Counted from the first letter of the stretch, positions 6,986-14,853 are shown. The stretch: DNA of 17,221 bases from JBBRNH01 sp038230415 (GCA_038230415.1 JBBRNH010000103.1:1-17221); one strand, 5' to 3'. A program made the numbers and translations. The notes: generated from the letters alone by a model not told the origin.

Positions 6986-7888
6986 ATGCGTATTGCCATA
7001 CTATCGGCCAACCCGAAGCTATACTCAACCCGCCGATTGATCGAAGCGGCCCTCGAACGGGGCCACGAAGCCACCGTAATTGACCACCTCAAATGCCAGG
7101 TGATGATTGAAGGTGGTCGGCCATCGGTACTCTACAAAGGCGCGGCCATCGAGCAGATTGATGCCATTATTCCCCGCATTGGTGCGTCGGTCACGGATTA
7201 CGGCTGCATCATCGTGCGGCAATTCGAGATCAAAAAAGTGTTTACAACGGCTAAGTCACTGGCAATCAGCCGGTCAAGAAATAAACTGCGGAGCTTGCAG
7301 GTGCTGTCGCGGGCGGGCGTGGGGTTGCCCAAAACGGTGTTTGCCAATCACCCTAAAGACATCGAGCAACTCGTGGCGCTGGTGGACGGCCCGCCGATTG
7401 TGATTAAACTTTTAGAAGGCACACAGGGTATTGGTGTGGTGCTGGCCGAAACAATCAAAACCGCTCAGGCCACCATCGAAGCCTTTACCGGCCTGAAACA
7501 GAACGTGTTGATTCAGGAGTACATCGCCGAATCGAAAGGTACCGATGTGCGGGCTTTTGTGGTGGGTAATCAGGTGGTGGGCGTGATGAAACGACAGGGT
7601 GTTGACGATGAGTTTCGGTCGAACCTGCACCGGGGCGGCAGTGCCGAAGCTATCGAACTTACGCCCGAAATCGAATGGACGGCTATCACCGCTGCCCGCG
7701 CCTTAGGCCTGAAAGTGGCCGGGGTTGATATGCTGCTCTCGAAACGGGGGCCGTTGGTGATGGAGGTCAACTCGTCGCCGGGCCTGGAAGGCATCGAAAA
7801 AACAACCGGCGTTGACGTGGCCCGGCAAATTATCCAGTATATTGAAGATAAAAGCCGGGCCGACGAAAGCGATACGGTCGGCGTTTGA
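6986..7888 (+). CDS. rimK: RimK-type alpha-L-glutamate ligase (ATP-grasp)
   Basis: RimK adds glutamate residues to the C-terminus of ribosomal protein S6 in E. coli and can make poly-alpha-glutamate. The 300-residue product equals the E. coli length and follows it closely in pattern: N-terminal MRIAILS, DAIIPRIGASVTDYG, SRNKLRSLQVLSRAGVGLP, the ATP-grasp loop VIKLLEGTQGIGVVLAET, VLIQEYIAES, DDEFRSNLHRGGSAE and the metal/phosphate-binding C-terminal VMEVNSSPGLEGIEKTTGVD. Nothing appears missing. It lies 18 bp downstream of rimB, the expected partner, and is the last gene of the nadA-nadB-rimB-rimK run. Whether its substrate in this organism is S6 cannot be told from sequence; the S6 gene is not in the window. 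Confidence 0.94.
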   Translation: MRIAILSANPKLYSTRRLIEAALERGHEATVIDHLKCQVMIEGGRPSVLYKGAAIEQIDAIIPRIGASVTDYGCIIVRQFEIKKVFTTAKSLAISRSRNKLRSLQVLSRAGVGLPKTVFANHPKDIEQLVALVDGPPIVIKLLEGTQGIGVVLAETIKTAQATIEAFTGLKQNVLIQEYIAESKGTDVRAFVVGNQVVGVMKRQGVDDEFRSNLHRGGSAEAIELTPEIEWTAITAARALGLKVAGVDMLLSKRGPLVMEVNSSPGLEGIEKTTGVDVARQIIQYIEDKSRADESDTVGV

Positions 7889-7920
7889 GCAAAAATTGTG
7901 GTAGCACCGTTAAAAAAGCC

Positions 7921-7948
7921 CCCTACTCACGTTTACAGTCAGTAAGGG
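7921..7948. other. Imperfect hairpin after rimK
   Basis: ccctact (7921-7927) can pair with agtaaggg (7941-7948) with one bulged base, and two further pairs are possible inside around a 7-base loop. On the plus strand no T-run follows, so it is a poor terminator for rimK. On the minus strand it is followed by ggcttttttaa and would look like an intrinsic terminator, but no minus-strand gene reads into it. It may only be a weak processing or stop structure at the operon's 3' end. The rest of the 114-bp gap holds nothing else I recognise. Confidence 0.25.
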
Positions 7949-8002
7949 ATAGTTGCCATCCTGTTCTGATTTCTAACGGCTCGTTTTGAGTCTCCGTTCG
8001 CT

Positions 8003-9547
8003 GTGATATACGCTACTGTTTTATTGCTGGCTGGTCAGCCTGCCGACTGGATTTTGTTTTTCGGCCATTTTCATCCGTTGGTGGTTCACCTGCCGATTGG
8101 CTTTCTGTTGATTGCCGGGGTGCTGGAAGCCGGTCGGCGGTTGGGCTGGCTCACCGTTAGTCAGCCGGTGGTGGGAACGGTGCTGTTTTGGTCGGCGGTA
8201 AGCGCGACGCTGGCCTGCGTATTTGGCTATATGCTCTCGTTAGGTGGTGGTTATGAACCGGAGTTGCTCGACGAACACCAATGGCAGGGCATTGGGGTGG
8301 CCGTGTTTGCCTGGGTTGCCTGGGCCGCGCAAACCGGCTGGCTCACCGCCCGGCTGCCCCTCGGCGCGTTGTTGTATTGGCCCGCGCTGGGTTTCTCGAT
8401 TCTGCTGATGAGCGTGGCCGGGCATCACGGCGGGGCCTTAACGCACGGCGAAGACTACCTGACCCAATACACCCCGGAGCCGTTTCGGGCCTGGGCCGGG
8501 ATGCCGCCCCGCACCGATGCTGCCGTTGCCGCCAAACCCATTACCGACGTAAATCAGGCATTGGTGTATGAGCAGATCGTGAATCCGATTCTGCAAAGCA
8601 AGTGCGTTCAGTGCCACAACGCGGGCAAATCGAAGGGCGGATTACGCTACGACACCGCCGAGATGCTAACCAAAGGTGGCGAAAACGGCCCGGTTTTTGT
8701 GGCTGGCGATGCCGCACAAAGTGAGATGCTTAAGCGGTGTTTGTTGCCGCTGGAAGACGATCATCATATGCCCCCGAAGGGAAAAAATCAAGCCACCGAC
8801 GAGCAGGTTGCCTTGCTGACCTGGTGGATTGAGCAGGGCGCGCCGTTCGACAAAAAAGTGGCCGAACTGACCGTCACCGAAACCGTGAAACCCGCCCTGG
8901 CATCGCTCGGTGGCGGGGCAGCGGCAGGGCATTCTGGCGCGGCAACAACGGGCGTAGTGGCTGCGGTAAGCCGCCCCGAATCGCCGGTGTTAAGCATGAA
9001 AATCCCAGCCGCCAACCCCCAACTAATCGAAGAATTGAAGAAGGACGGGCTGCTGGTGATACCTGTCTCGAAAGAGCTTAATCAGTTAGAAATCAGCGCG
9101 GTAAATGCTGGCTCGTTCAATGACTCACAGGCGGCATTGTTGCCCAAATTAGCCGATCAGATTGTTTGGCTCAAACTCGGCAATACCCAAATTAGTGATG
9201 TGGCAATGGGGCATATTGCCCGGCTGAAGAACCTTCAGAAGCTACATCTCGAACAGACGAAGATCACCGATGCCGGCCTGAAACTCATTACTACGCTGCC
9301 GTATCTGGAGTATCTGAATCTGTACGGAACCGGCGTTACTGATGCCGGATTACGGTCGCTTTCCGGTTTCAAAAACCTGCAAACCGTTTATCTCTGGCAA
9401 ACAAACGTTACCGAAGCCGGTCTGGCAGCCCAGCGAAAAGCAATGCCCGGCGTAGAATTTGTGGGTGGTTCGGGCGAACAGGGCATCACCCCGTTCACCG
9501 GAAATAAATCAGACGGAACTACAGGCAGTAACGAGGGGAAGAGGTGA
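8003..9547 (+). CDS. Membrane protein: DUF2231 domain, planctomycete-type cytochrome c domain, leucine-rich repeats
   Basis: A 514-residue multidomain protein starting at GTG 8003; an in-frame stop just upstream at 7973 leaves no better start. Residues ~15-145 form a DUF2231-like four-helix membrane domain, with FHPLVVHLPIGFLL (23-36) and the conserved GHHGG after the last helix (140-144). Residues ~185-285 form a cytochrome c domain of the planctomycete type (PSCyt1): heme-binding CVQCH at 201-205 and the distal HHMPPKG with Met256 as probable second ligand, followed by WWIEQGAPF. An Ala/Gly/Thr linker (about 300-325) leads to leucine-rich repeats (about 385-485) with the ITDAGL, VTDAGL and VTEAGL pattern. 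The tail is low-complexity. Such fusions occur in Bacteroidota and Planctomycetota; the electron partner and ligand are unknown. It probably sits in the inner membrane with heme and LRRs in the periplasm. Confidence 0.9.
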   Translation: MIYATVLLLAGQPADWILFFGHFHPLVVHLPIGFLLIAGVLEAGRRLGWLTVSQPVVGTVLFWSAVSATLACVFGYMLSLGGGYEPELLDEHQWQGIGVAVFAWVAWAAQTGWLTARLPLGALLYWPALGFSILLMSVAGHHGGALTHGEDYLTQYTPEPFRAWAGMPPRTDAAVAAKPITDVNQALVYEQIVNPILQSKCVQCHNAGKSKGGLRYDTAEMLTKGGENGPVFVAGDAAQSEMLKRCLLPLEDDHHMPPKGKNQATDEQVALLTWWIEQGAPFDKKVAELTVTETVKPALASLGGGAAAGHSGAATTGVVAAVSRPESPVLSMKIPAANPQLIEELKKDGLLVIPVSKELNQLEISAVNAGSFNDSQAALLPKLADQIVWLKLGNTQISDVAMGHIARLKNLQKLHLEQTKITDAGLKLITTLPYLEYLNLYGTGVTDAGLRSLSGFKNLQTVYLWQTNVTEAGLAAQRKAMPGVEFVGGSGEQGITPFTGNKSDGTTGSNEGKR

Positions 9548-9615
9548 GCGTATGATACAAACCTGCTGATAGCCATTCTTTTGACCATACCGAACAACCG
9601 CTATCTCTTTTTTGT

Positions 9616-12294
9616 ATGTACAGGTTCATGCTTACGCTCGTTCTGGGCTGTCTGGGCGTTGGTATCGCCGTAGGTCAGTTCAGCATTGCCACACCCAGCA
9701 ACCGGGTGGTTTATCAGCGCACGGCGCAAAACGACGCGGCTGTACCGATAGCGGGCAGTTGCCCCCCACAAACCACCCGCATCGAAGCGCAGGCCGTTCC
9801 TATCGGTAGCGGACAGGGGACAGCCACAACCTGGCAAACGGTTGACAGTAATCCACAGAACGGCTTTTTTCAGGGTGCGCTCACGCTTCGCGGAGGTTGG
9901 TATCGGCTGGAGGTTCGTGCCTGGGCCGGTAACGACCAGCTTGCCAGTGGCTCCGTTGACCGCCTTGGCGTGGGTGAGGTATTCATCGTGGCCGGACAAT
10001 CAAACGCTGCCGGTGGGTTTCAGCCTACGCCCGGTGCCGCCGACGACCGCGTGTCGGTGGTAGATTACGGCGACAGCGACCTGACCGAATCGAACTTTCC
10101 GTTGATGTTTAGCCATGCCGATGCCGGTCGGCGCGTGGGGCCATATAACCCGCTGTATATCTGGGGAATGCTCGGCGACCGGCTGGCGCAACGGCTCAAC
10201 GTGCCGATCCTGTTTTATGGCGCGGCCTACGGCGGAGCCAACAGCAACGTCTGGCGCATCTCGGCCAACGGCCAAAATCCCGGCGGGCAGCCCGGTTCGC
10301 TGCTGTTTCCGTATCGGTGCATCGGTGCCGCGCTCGAACACTACGTCCGGCGAACGGGCATCCGCGGCATTCTCTGGCATCAGGGTGAATCGGATAACGG
10401 CTATCAGAACGAACAAACGTACTTCGACAATGTAAAGACTGTCATCAATCAATCGCGGCAGCAAAGCGGCCTGGCGCGGTTGCCCTGGATGGTGTCGCAG
10501 GTGTCGTTCATCAACAACACCACCGATCCCAACATCATCAACGCCCAAAATCGCCTGATTCGGGATGTTGACCAGGTTTTTGCCGGTCCTGCCACCGACG
10601 ACCTCACCGGCCCCGATAACCGTTTCGACGGGCTGCACTTTGGCGGGCAGGGTCTCAACCGACTGACCGACCGCTGGGATCAAAGCCTGGGCAATACGTT
10701 TTTCAATCTGTCCGTTCCCAATCCACTCGTCGGGTCGCCACCCGTAGTAACCACTGGCTATGTGCTGCCCATAGGCGGGCCAACTGCCGGGCAAGCCATT
10801 TCAGTACCATACCTCAAAAACCGGGGCTATAACGTGAGCGGAGATCAGACGGCTCAACTCCTGAACGCCAACGGTGATGTTCTGCAAACGCTGGCGGGCG
10901 GGCAAAACCCGTTGGTGATGCAACTGCCCGGCTCGCTGGCAAGCGGCACCTACCGCGTTCGGGTCAGCACCAATAACCCGGCCACGCCCGGCACGATTAG
11001 CCCGCCATTTAGTGTGCAGGGAACAACGGCACAACCACCAACCGGCACACCCGCAAATACCATCGTCGGCCTGGGCTACAAATACGACGCACCGACGCAC
11101 GGGTTTAATTTTTTGGTCAATGTCAACGGCCCGACCGAGGTGCGGCTGGAGCGCGTGGACGGGCCATTTTCGGACACGGGCTGGTACGTTGCCAGTGCTG
11201 ATAATGGGTACGCTGGCTATACCCGGATGCGGCATTACCCGCCCACAACGCCGGGGCAGGGGGGCGTGCTGGCCGGGCAGTACCGGCTCTCAGCCCGGAT
11301 TGTGGGGCAGCCAGACAGCGAGATGGCCGCCGTTGTGAGACTCCAGAATGGCACCTTCGCGGCCACCGGCACCACTACGCCAACCACCACTACACCCGCC
11401 ACGCCAACCGTTACTGCACCCACCACGCCGACCGCCACTGTGCCAACCGCGCCCGTTGCTGATGGCATACGCCGAATCGGATACCAGTATGACGCGCCAA
11501 CGCACGGGTTTCAGTTGCTGGTTGATGCCGGTTTGCCGACAGAAGTGCGTTTAGAGCGTTTAGACGGCCCTTTTTCTGATGCTAACTGGCAACCCGCCGT
11601 GCCATACATCGGCGAAGGAAATTACCCATTCGCTCGTTTTTACGCACCCTTGTCGCCGGGTATAGGTGGGGTAGAGGCCGGGAAATACCGGCTCTCGGCC
11701 CGAATAACGGGGCAACCAATCACCGCCGTGTCGGTAGATGTGGTGCTGCAATACGGAATTTATCCGGCGTTTACGGCTACGCCAACCGTACCCACAAGCC
11801 CAACCACAACCAGCCCGCCAACAATGCCCACCACACCGCCCACCGGCACGGCGATTACCAAGTTAGGCTATAAATATGATACGCCAACGCACGGTTTTCA
11901 GGCATTGGCCGACGCGACATCGGGAGTAGAAATAAAGTTAGAACGGCTCGACGGTCCCTTCAGTCCGTCAGACTGGGGCGTGGCAGTTGCCAATAACAGT
12001 GTGTCCGGTTACGGTTTTCAGCGATTCTATAACCCGGTAACACCCGGCATTGGCGGGGTCGAGGCCGGAAAATACCGGCTCTCGGCCCGGCTCATCGGCT
12101 CACCCAACAGCGAACTGTCGGTGGAGGTCACTTTGCAATATGGCGTATTTACGGTCTATCCGTTACAGACCATCGCCCGGCAGTCGGCGGTACGGATGGA
12201 CGATTTATTGCCGCAGTTTTCGATTCCGCGATTTGTCGTCCCCGACGATTGCCCCCCGGTTTGTCTGCCCATTCAGGCCGGGCGGATTCGGTAA
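9616..12294 (+). CDS. Secreted SASA-type (sialate O-acetylesterase-like) esterase with triplicated C-terminal domain
   Basis: An 892-residue protein with a signal peptide (hydrophobic residues 5-19, likely cleavage near Gly20). A beta-rich N-terminal domain (about 21-115) precedes a SASA-family SGNH-like esterase domain: GQSNAAGG with nucleophile Ser129, GILWHQGESD with Glu258, and DGLHFGGQG with the catalytic Asp338-x2-His341 pair. Such enzymes remove O-acetyl groups from sugars. An Ig-like segment (about 378-465) follows, then three copies of a ~100-residue domain (480-581, 617-719, 746-845), each starting GYxYDxPTHGF and containing LERxDGPFS and GKYRLSARI-type motifs, joined by Thr/Pro linkers. 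I do not recognise this repeated domain; carbohydrate or surface binding is a guess. The C-terminus (CPPVCLPIQAGRIR) is not the usual type IX secretion domain. It is convergent with nadC, with a 57-bp gap. Confidence 0.88.
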   Translation: MYRFMLTLVLGCLGVGIAVGQFSIATPSNRVVYQRTAQNDAAVPIAGSCPPQTTRIEAQAVPIGSGQGTATTWQTVDSNPQNGFFQGALTLRGGWYRLEVRAWAGNDQLASGSVDRLGVGEVFIVAGQSNAAGGFQPTPGAADDRVSVVDYGDSDLTESNFPLMFSHADAGRRVGPYNPLYIWGMLGDRLAQRLNVPILFYGAAYGGANSNVWRISANGQNPGGQPGSLLFPYRCIGAALEHYVRRTGIRGILWHQGESDNGYQNEQTYFDNVKTVINQSRQQSGLARLPWMVSQVSFINNTTDPNIINAQNRLIRDVDQVFAGPATDDLTGPDNRFDGLHFGGQGLNRLTDRWDQSLGNTFFNLSVPNPLVGSPPVVTTGYVLPIGGPTAGQAISVPYLKNRGYNVSGDQTAQLLNANGDVLQTLAGGQNPLVMQLPGSLASGTYRVRVSTNNPATPGTISPPFSVQGTTAQPPTGTPANTIVGLGYKYDAPTHGFNFLVNVNGPTEVRLERVDGPFSDTGWYVASADNGYAGYTRMRHYPPTTPGQGGVLAGQYRLSARIVGQPDSEMAAVVRLQNGTFAATGTTTPTTTTPATPTVTAPTTPTATVPTAPVADGIRRIGYQYDAPTHGFQLLVDAGLPTEVRLERLDGPFSDANWQPAVPYIGEGNYPFARFYAPLSPGIGGVEAGKYRLSARITGQPITAVSVDVVLQYGIYPAFTATPTVPTSPTTTSPPTMPTTPPTGTAITKLGYKYDTPTHGFQALADATSGVEIKLERLDGPFSPSDWGVAVANNSVSGYGFQRFYNPVTPGIGGVEAGKYRLSARLIGSPNSELSVEVTLQYGVFTVYPLQTIARQSAVRMDDLLPQFSIPRFVVPDDCPPVCLPIQAGRIR
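11053..12150 (+). repeat. Three tandem copies of a ~300-bp coding repeat with Thr/Pro linkers
   Basis: Copies lie at about 11053-11358, 11464-11772 and 11851-12150 within the esterase gene. All encode GYKYD/GYQYD-x-PTHGF, E(V/I)(R/K)LER, DGPFS, P-G-x-GG-x-x-AG-(K/Q)-YRLSAR and an ending like LQYGxF. Copies 2 and 3 share GIGGVEAGKYRLSAR. The first linker (11359-11463) is built from short repeats of accacgcca-like triplets encoding TTTPTTTTPATPT-type sequence. Wobble positions differ between copies, so the duplications are not very recent. Confidence 0.9.
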
Positions 12295-12351
12295 CGGTGC
12301 AGATGTTACGGTATGGTACACCACCGAACGGGTCTTGTCAACAGCCCGGTA

Positions 12352-13185
12352 TCAGTATGCCTTCAAACTCAAATCCAAGCTCGTCACGTGGTGCGTCAGT
12401 GCGCCCGACGAGATAAAATTCACGCCCGTTTCGGCGTAGGCGCGGAGATTGGCCTCGATGATGCCACCCGACGCTTCAGTCGTGAAACGGCCATCAATCA
12501 ACTGTACCAACTCCCTGATTTCGCCGGGCGAGAAGTTGTCCAACAAAATCACGTCAACCCCGCCAACGGCCAATACGTCTTCGACTTCGGCGCGGGTGCG
12601 GGTCTCAATCTCGATTTCCAACTGCCGCCCGGTGGTTTTGAGGTACTCGCGGGCCTTGCCAATAGCAGCTTTGATGCCCCCGGCGTAGTCAACGTGGTTG
12701 TCTTTGATGAGAATCATATCATACAGCCCGAAACGGTGATTAACGCCCCCGCCGATCTTGACAGCCATTTTCTCACAGATGCGGAAGTTTGGTGTGGTTT
12801 TCCGGGTGTCTAACAGTTGCGCCCGTGTGCCTGCCAGCAGGTTCACCATGCGCCGGGTTTGAGTGGCAATGCCGCTCATGCGCTGCATACAGTTCAGCAC
12901 CAATCGCTCGGCGGTCAGGATATTGCGGGCGTTACCCGAAACCGTCAGGACAATATCGCCGGGCGTGATGTCGGCCCCATCTTCGAGCAGTACATCAACC
13001 ACAAAATCGGGATCCACTTCGTCGAAAATCGCCAGCGCGACTTCTACGCCCGCCAGAACACCGGTGTCTTTCACCAACAGCCGGGCGCGTCGTTGAGCAT
13101 CGGCGGGGATGGTCGAGAGGGAGGTGTGGTCACCATCGCCAACGTCTTCGGCGAGGGCGGTTTGGATAAATTCGTGTAAGGTCAT
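12352..13185 (-). CDS. nadC: Nicotinate-nucleotide pyrophosphorylase (carboxylating)
   Basis: NadC (quinolinate phosphoribosyltransferase) converts quinolinate and PRPP to nicotinate mononucleotide with loss of CO2, joining the NadB/NadA products to the common NAD route. The 277-residue product starts MTLHEFIQTALAEDVGDGDHTS, and carries the family motifs LNCMQRMSGIATQTRRMV, LLDTRKTTPNFR, KIGGGVNHRFGLYDMILIKDNH, LEIEIETRTRAEVEDVL, VDVILLDNFS and a C-terminal EASGGI. All the basic residues expected to bind quinolinate and PRPP appear present. It is on the opposite strand from nadAB and about 8 kb away. It follows the Uma2-family gene by only 15 bp, so the two are probably transcribed together from the promoter near 13715. 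Confidence 0.97.
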   Translation of the reverse strand: MTLHEFIQTALAEDVGDGDHTSLSTIPADAQRRARLLVKDTGVLAGVEVALAIFDEVDPDFVVDVLLEDGADITPGDIVLTVSGNARNILTAERLVLNCMQRMSGIATQTRRMVNLLAGTRAQLLDTRKTTPNFRICEKMAVKIGGGVNHRFGLYDMILIKDNHVDYAGGIKAAIGKAREYLKTTGRQLEIEIETRTRAEVEDVLAVGGVDVILLDNFSPGEIRELVQLIDGRFTTEASGGIIEANLRAYAETGVNFISSGALTHHVTSLDLSLKAY

Positions 13186-13200
13186 AATCAGTGAATCGTT

Positions 13201-13677
13201 TCAGGCAAAAACCTCAGCCAAAGCCAATGTAATTCCCGTAGCAGGATCGGTCAGTGTATCGGCATCCGTAAAAAACGTGTAGCGGCCAATGCCCGAATAC
13301 ACCGCAATGGCTTTCATGCTGGGCATCACCAACCAGCACGATTGCACGCCGGCCAAAAAATATCGCTCGAATTTGTCTAATATGTCGTCGTTCGATTGGC
13401 TGGACGAAACAATCTCGACCACCGTAATCGGAAATTGGGTCATTGATGTTTGATCGTGCAAAAAATCAACGATTAACGTAGGATAGATAGCAATATCCGG
13501 CACCATGTCCGGGCGTTGCGGCATTGTCAGGTTTATTTCTGGCAGGAACGTGAAGGCTTGACGGTAGTCGGACTTTAGGGCAAAAATCAAGTTGCCTTGC
13601 AATAGGGAGTGATTCAGGCTTGGCATCGGTTTTCCTCGTTCCAGTTCGTAGGGTGATAAGTCAAGAACAGCTTCCAT
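13201..13677 (-). CDS. Uma2-family (DUF820) restriction-endonuclease-like protein
   Basis: A 158-residue member of the Uma2/DUF820 family, which has a PD-(D/E)XK-type fold and is greatly expanded in cyanobacteria and some Bacteroidota; its physiological role is not established. The sequence shows YELERGKPMPSLNHSLLQGNL (10-30), PEINLT (46-51), PDMVPDIAIYP (56-66, candidate metal-binding Asp), TVVEIVSSSQSNDD (85-98, Glu88) and ILDKFERYFLAGVQSCWLV (99-117, Lys102), in the usual order. It is a little shorter than typical ~180-190-residue members at the N-terminus, but an upstream in-frame stop leaves no longer ATG form. It precedes nadC by 15 bp and diverges from the oxidoreductase gene. Confidence 0.88.
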   Translation of the reverse strand: MEAVLDLSPYELERGKPMPSLNHSLLQGNLIFALKSDYRQAFTFLPEINLTMPQRPDMVPDIAIYPTLIVDFLHDQTSMTQFPITVVEIVSSSQSNDDILDKFERYFLAGVQSCWLVMPSMKAIAVYSGIGRYTFFTDADTLTDPATGITLALAEVFA

Positions 13678-13711
13678 CAGTGTCGGTGTTTATTATCTGT
13701 ATTGTTCAGCC

Positions 13712-13719
13712 CAAAGATA
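13712..13719 (-). promoter_or_regulatory. Candidate -7 promoter element TATCTTTG (minus strand)
   Basis: Read on the minus strand, 13719-13712 is TATCTTTG, an exact TAnnTTTG match 34 bases before the Uma2 ATG at 13677. A minus-strand TTTG lies 25 bases further upstream, somewhat beyond the usual 19-21 spacing. It would drive the Uma2-nadC pair. Confidence 0.5.
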
Positions 13720-13731
13720 GCAGTTTTAGGG

Positions 13732-13739
13732 TATGTTTG
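13732..13739 (+). promoter_or_regulatory. Candidate -7 promoter element TATGTTTG (plus strand)
   Basis: An exact TAnnTTTG match lies 37 bases before the ATG at 13777 of the Gfo/Idh/MocA gene. It is only 12 bp from the opposing minus-strand element, so the two promoters would share and possibly compete for the same DNA. The imperfect palindrome gtttg-accgg-caaac (13735-13749) overlaps its downstream end. Confidence 0.5.
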
Positions 13740-13776
13740 ACCGGCAAACGAGTCCCCCGAATACCCACTTCGAACT

Positions 13777-14838
13777 ATGAACATCGCCCTTATTGGCTCC
13801 GGCAAAGTTGCCCATCTCCACGCCAAAGCCGCCCAGCAAACCGGAACACTCGTGGCCGTTTGTGGCCGCAATCCTGACAATACCACCGCCTTCGCCCGGC
13901 AATATGGCATCCGGGGCTACACTAACGTGACCGACATGGTGTTGCGCGAGCGGGTGGATGTCTGCGTTGTCTGTACGCCACACCCGGCCCACCGAGAACC
14001 CACCGTCGAGGCCCTCGAAGCGGGGGCTAATGTGCTGGTCGAGAAACCGTTAGCCTCATCGCTCGAAGATTGTGATGCCATGCTCGAAGCGGCCCTGCGC
14101 ACCGGAAAAATTCTTGGAACCGTGAGTCAACGGCGGTTTTATGAACCCTGCCAGCGCGTTAGAAACGCCATTGATGCCGGAAAAATCGGTTCTCCTGCTT
14201 TGGGCGTGGCGCAACTCCTCGGCTGGCGCAACGAAGCCTACTACCGCAGCGATGTCTGGCGCGGCACCTGGGCGGGCGAGGGCGGGGGGGTGCTGGTGAA
14301 TCAGGCTCCGCACCAACTCGACCTGCTGCTCTGGTACATGGGCGAGGCCGTTGAGGTTTTTGGTGCCTGGGCCAATATCAACCACCCCTACATTGAGGTT
14401 GAAGACACGGCCCTGGCGATTGTCAGGTTCAGAAACGGCGGTCTCGGCAACCTGATACTGAGCAATTCGCAACAGCCGGGGCTGTATGGCAAGGTGCATA
14501 TTCACGGCACCACCGGCGCGAGTGTTGGGGTACAAACCGACGGCGGGGCCATGTTCATCGCCGGGCAAACGCCCATTCTCGAACCACCCGTCAATGATAT
14601 GTGGACGGTTCCGGGCGAAGAAAATCAGTTGCCGGTTTGGGTAGCTGAGGATGCCGCCCGGTTTCTGGCAATTGATACCATGACGCATTATTTCGCCGAG
14701 CAACTCCGCGACTTTTGCCGGGCCGTTGCCGAAAATCGCCCCCCGTTAGTCACGGGAGAAGATGGCCGAAGAGTAGTGCAATTATTTCAGGCTGTTTACG
14801 AATCGCAGCAGACCGGATTGGCAGTTAAGCTAATCTGA
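13777..14838 (+). CDS. Gfo/Idh/MocA-family NAD(P)-dependent oxidoreductase
   Basis: A 353-residue member of the glucose-fructose oxidoreductase / inositol dehydrogenase / MocA family. The N-terminal Rossmann fold begins MNIALIGSGKVAHLHAKAA, then VDVCVVCTPHPAHREPTVEAL and the conserved VEKPLA (Glu89-Lys90-Pro91). The C-terminal substrate domain contains GEGGGVLVNQAPHQLDLLLWYMG with the likely catalytic His179. EDTALAIVRFRNGGLGNL and the late AEQLRDFCRAVAENRPPLVTGEDGRRVV are typical. The substrate, usually a sugar or cyclitol, cannot be told from sequence, and no sugar transporter or isomerase is adjacent. No signal peptide is present, so it is cytoplasmic. It is separated from the next gene by 59 bp that hold a separate promoter. 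Confidence 0.93.
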   Translation: MNIALIGSGKVAHLHAKAAQQTGTLVAVCGRNPDNTTAFARQYGIRGYTNVTDMVLRERVDVCVVCTPHPAHREPTVEALEAGANVLVEKPLASSLEDCDAMLEAALRTGKILGTVSQRRFYEPCQRVRNAIDAGKIGSPALGVAQLLGWRNEAYYRSDVWRGTWAGEGGGVLVNQAPHQLDLLLWYMGEAVEVFGAWANINHPYIEVEDTALAIVRFRNGGLGNLILSNSQQPGLYGKVHIHGTTGASVGVQTDGGAMFIAGQTPILEPPVNDMWTVPGEENQLPVWVAEDAARFLAIDTMTHYFAEQLRDFCRAVAENRPPLVTGEDGRRVVQLFQAVYESQQTGLAVKLI

Positions 14839-14853
14839 AAGCCGGGGGTAGCG

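Noticed and set aside
7912..7948. Rho-independent terminator for rimK
   Set aside because: The T-run is only on the minus strand, so the hairpin cannot be a standard terminator for the plus-strand operon.
10000..10794. Minus-strand 264-codon ORF opposite the esterase domain
   Set aside because: It is antisense to the GQSN/HQGES/DGLH catalytic motifs of a clear plus-strand gene and looks like a shadow frame.
12295..12351. Shared terminator between the convergent esterase and nadC genes
   Set aside because: No stable hairpin with a T-run is visible in the 57-bp gap on either strand.
12313..12813. Plus-strand ORFs opposite nadC
   Set aside because: nadC has a complete set of family motifs on the minus strand; the plus-strand frames overlap it entirely and show no recognisable domain.
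14056..14703. Minus-strand 215-codon ORF opposite the Gfo/Idh/MocA gene
   Set aside because: It is antisense to conserved motifs of that gene and has low-information composition.
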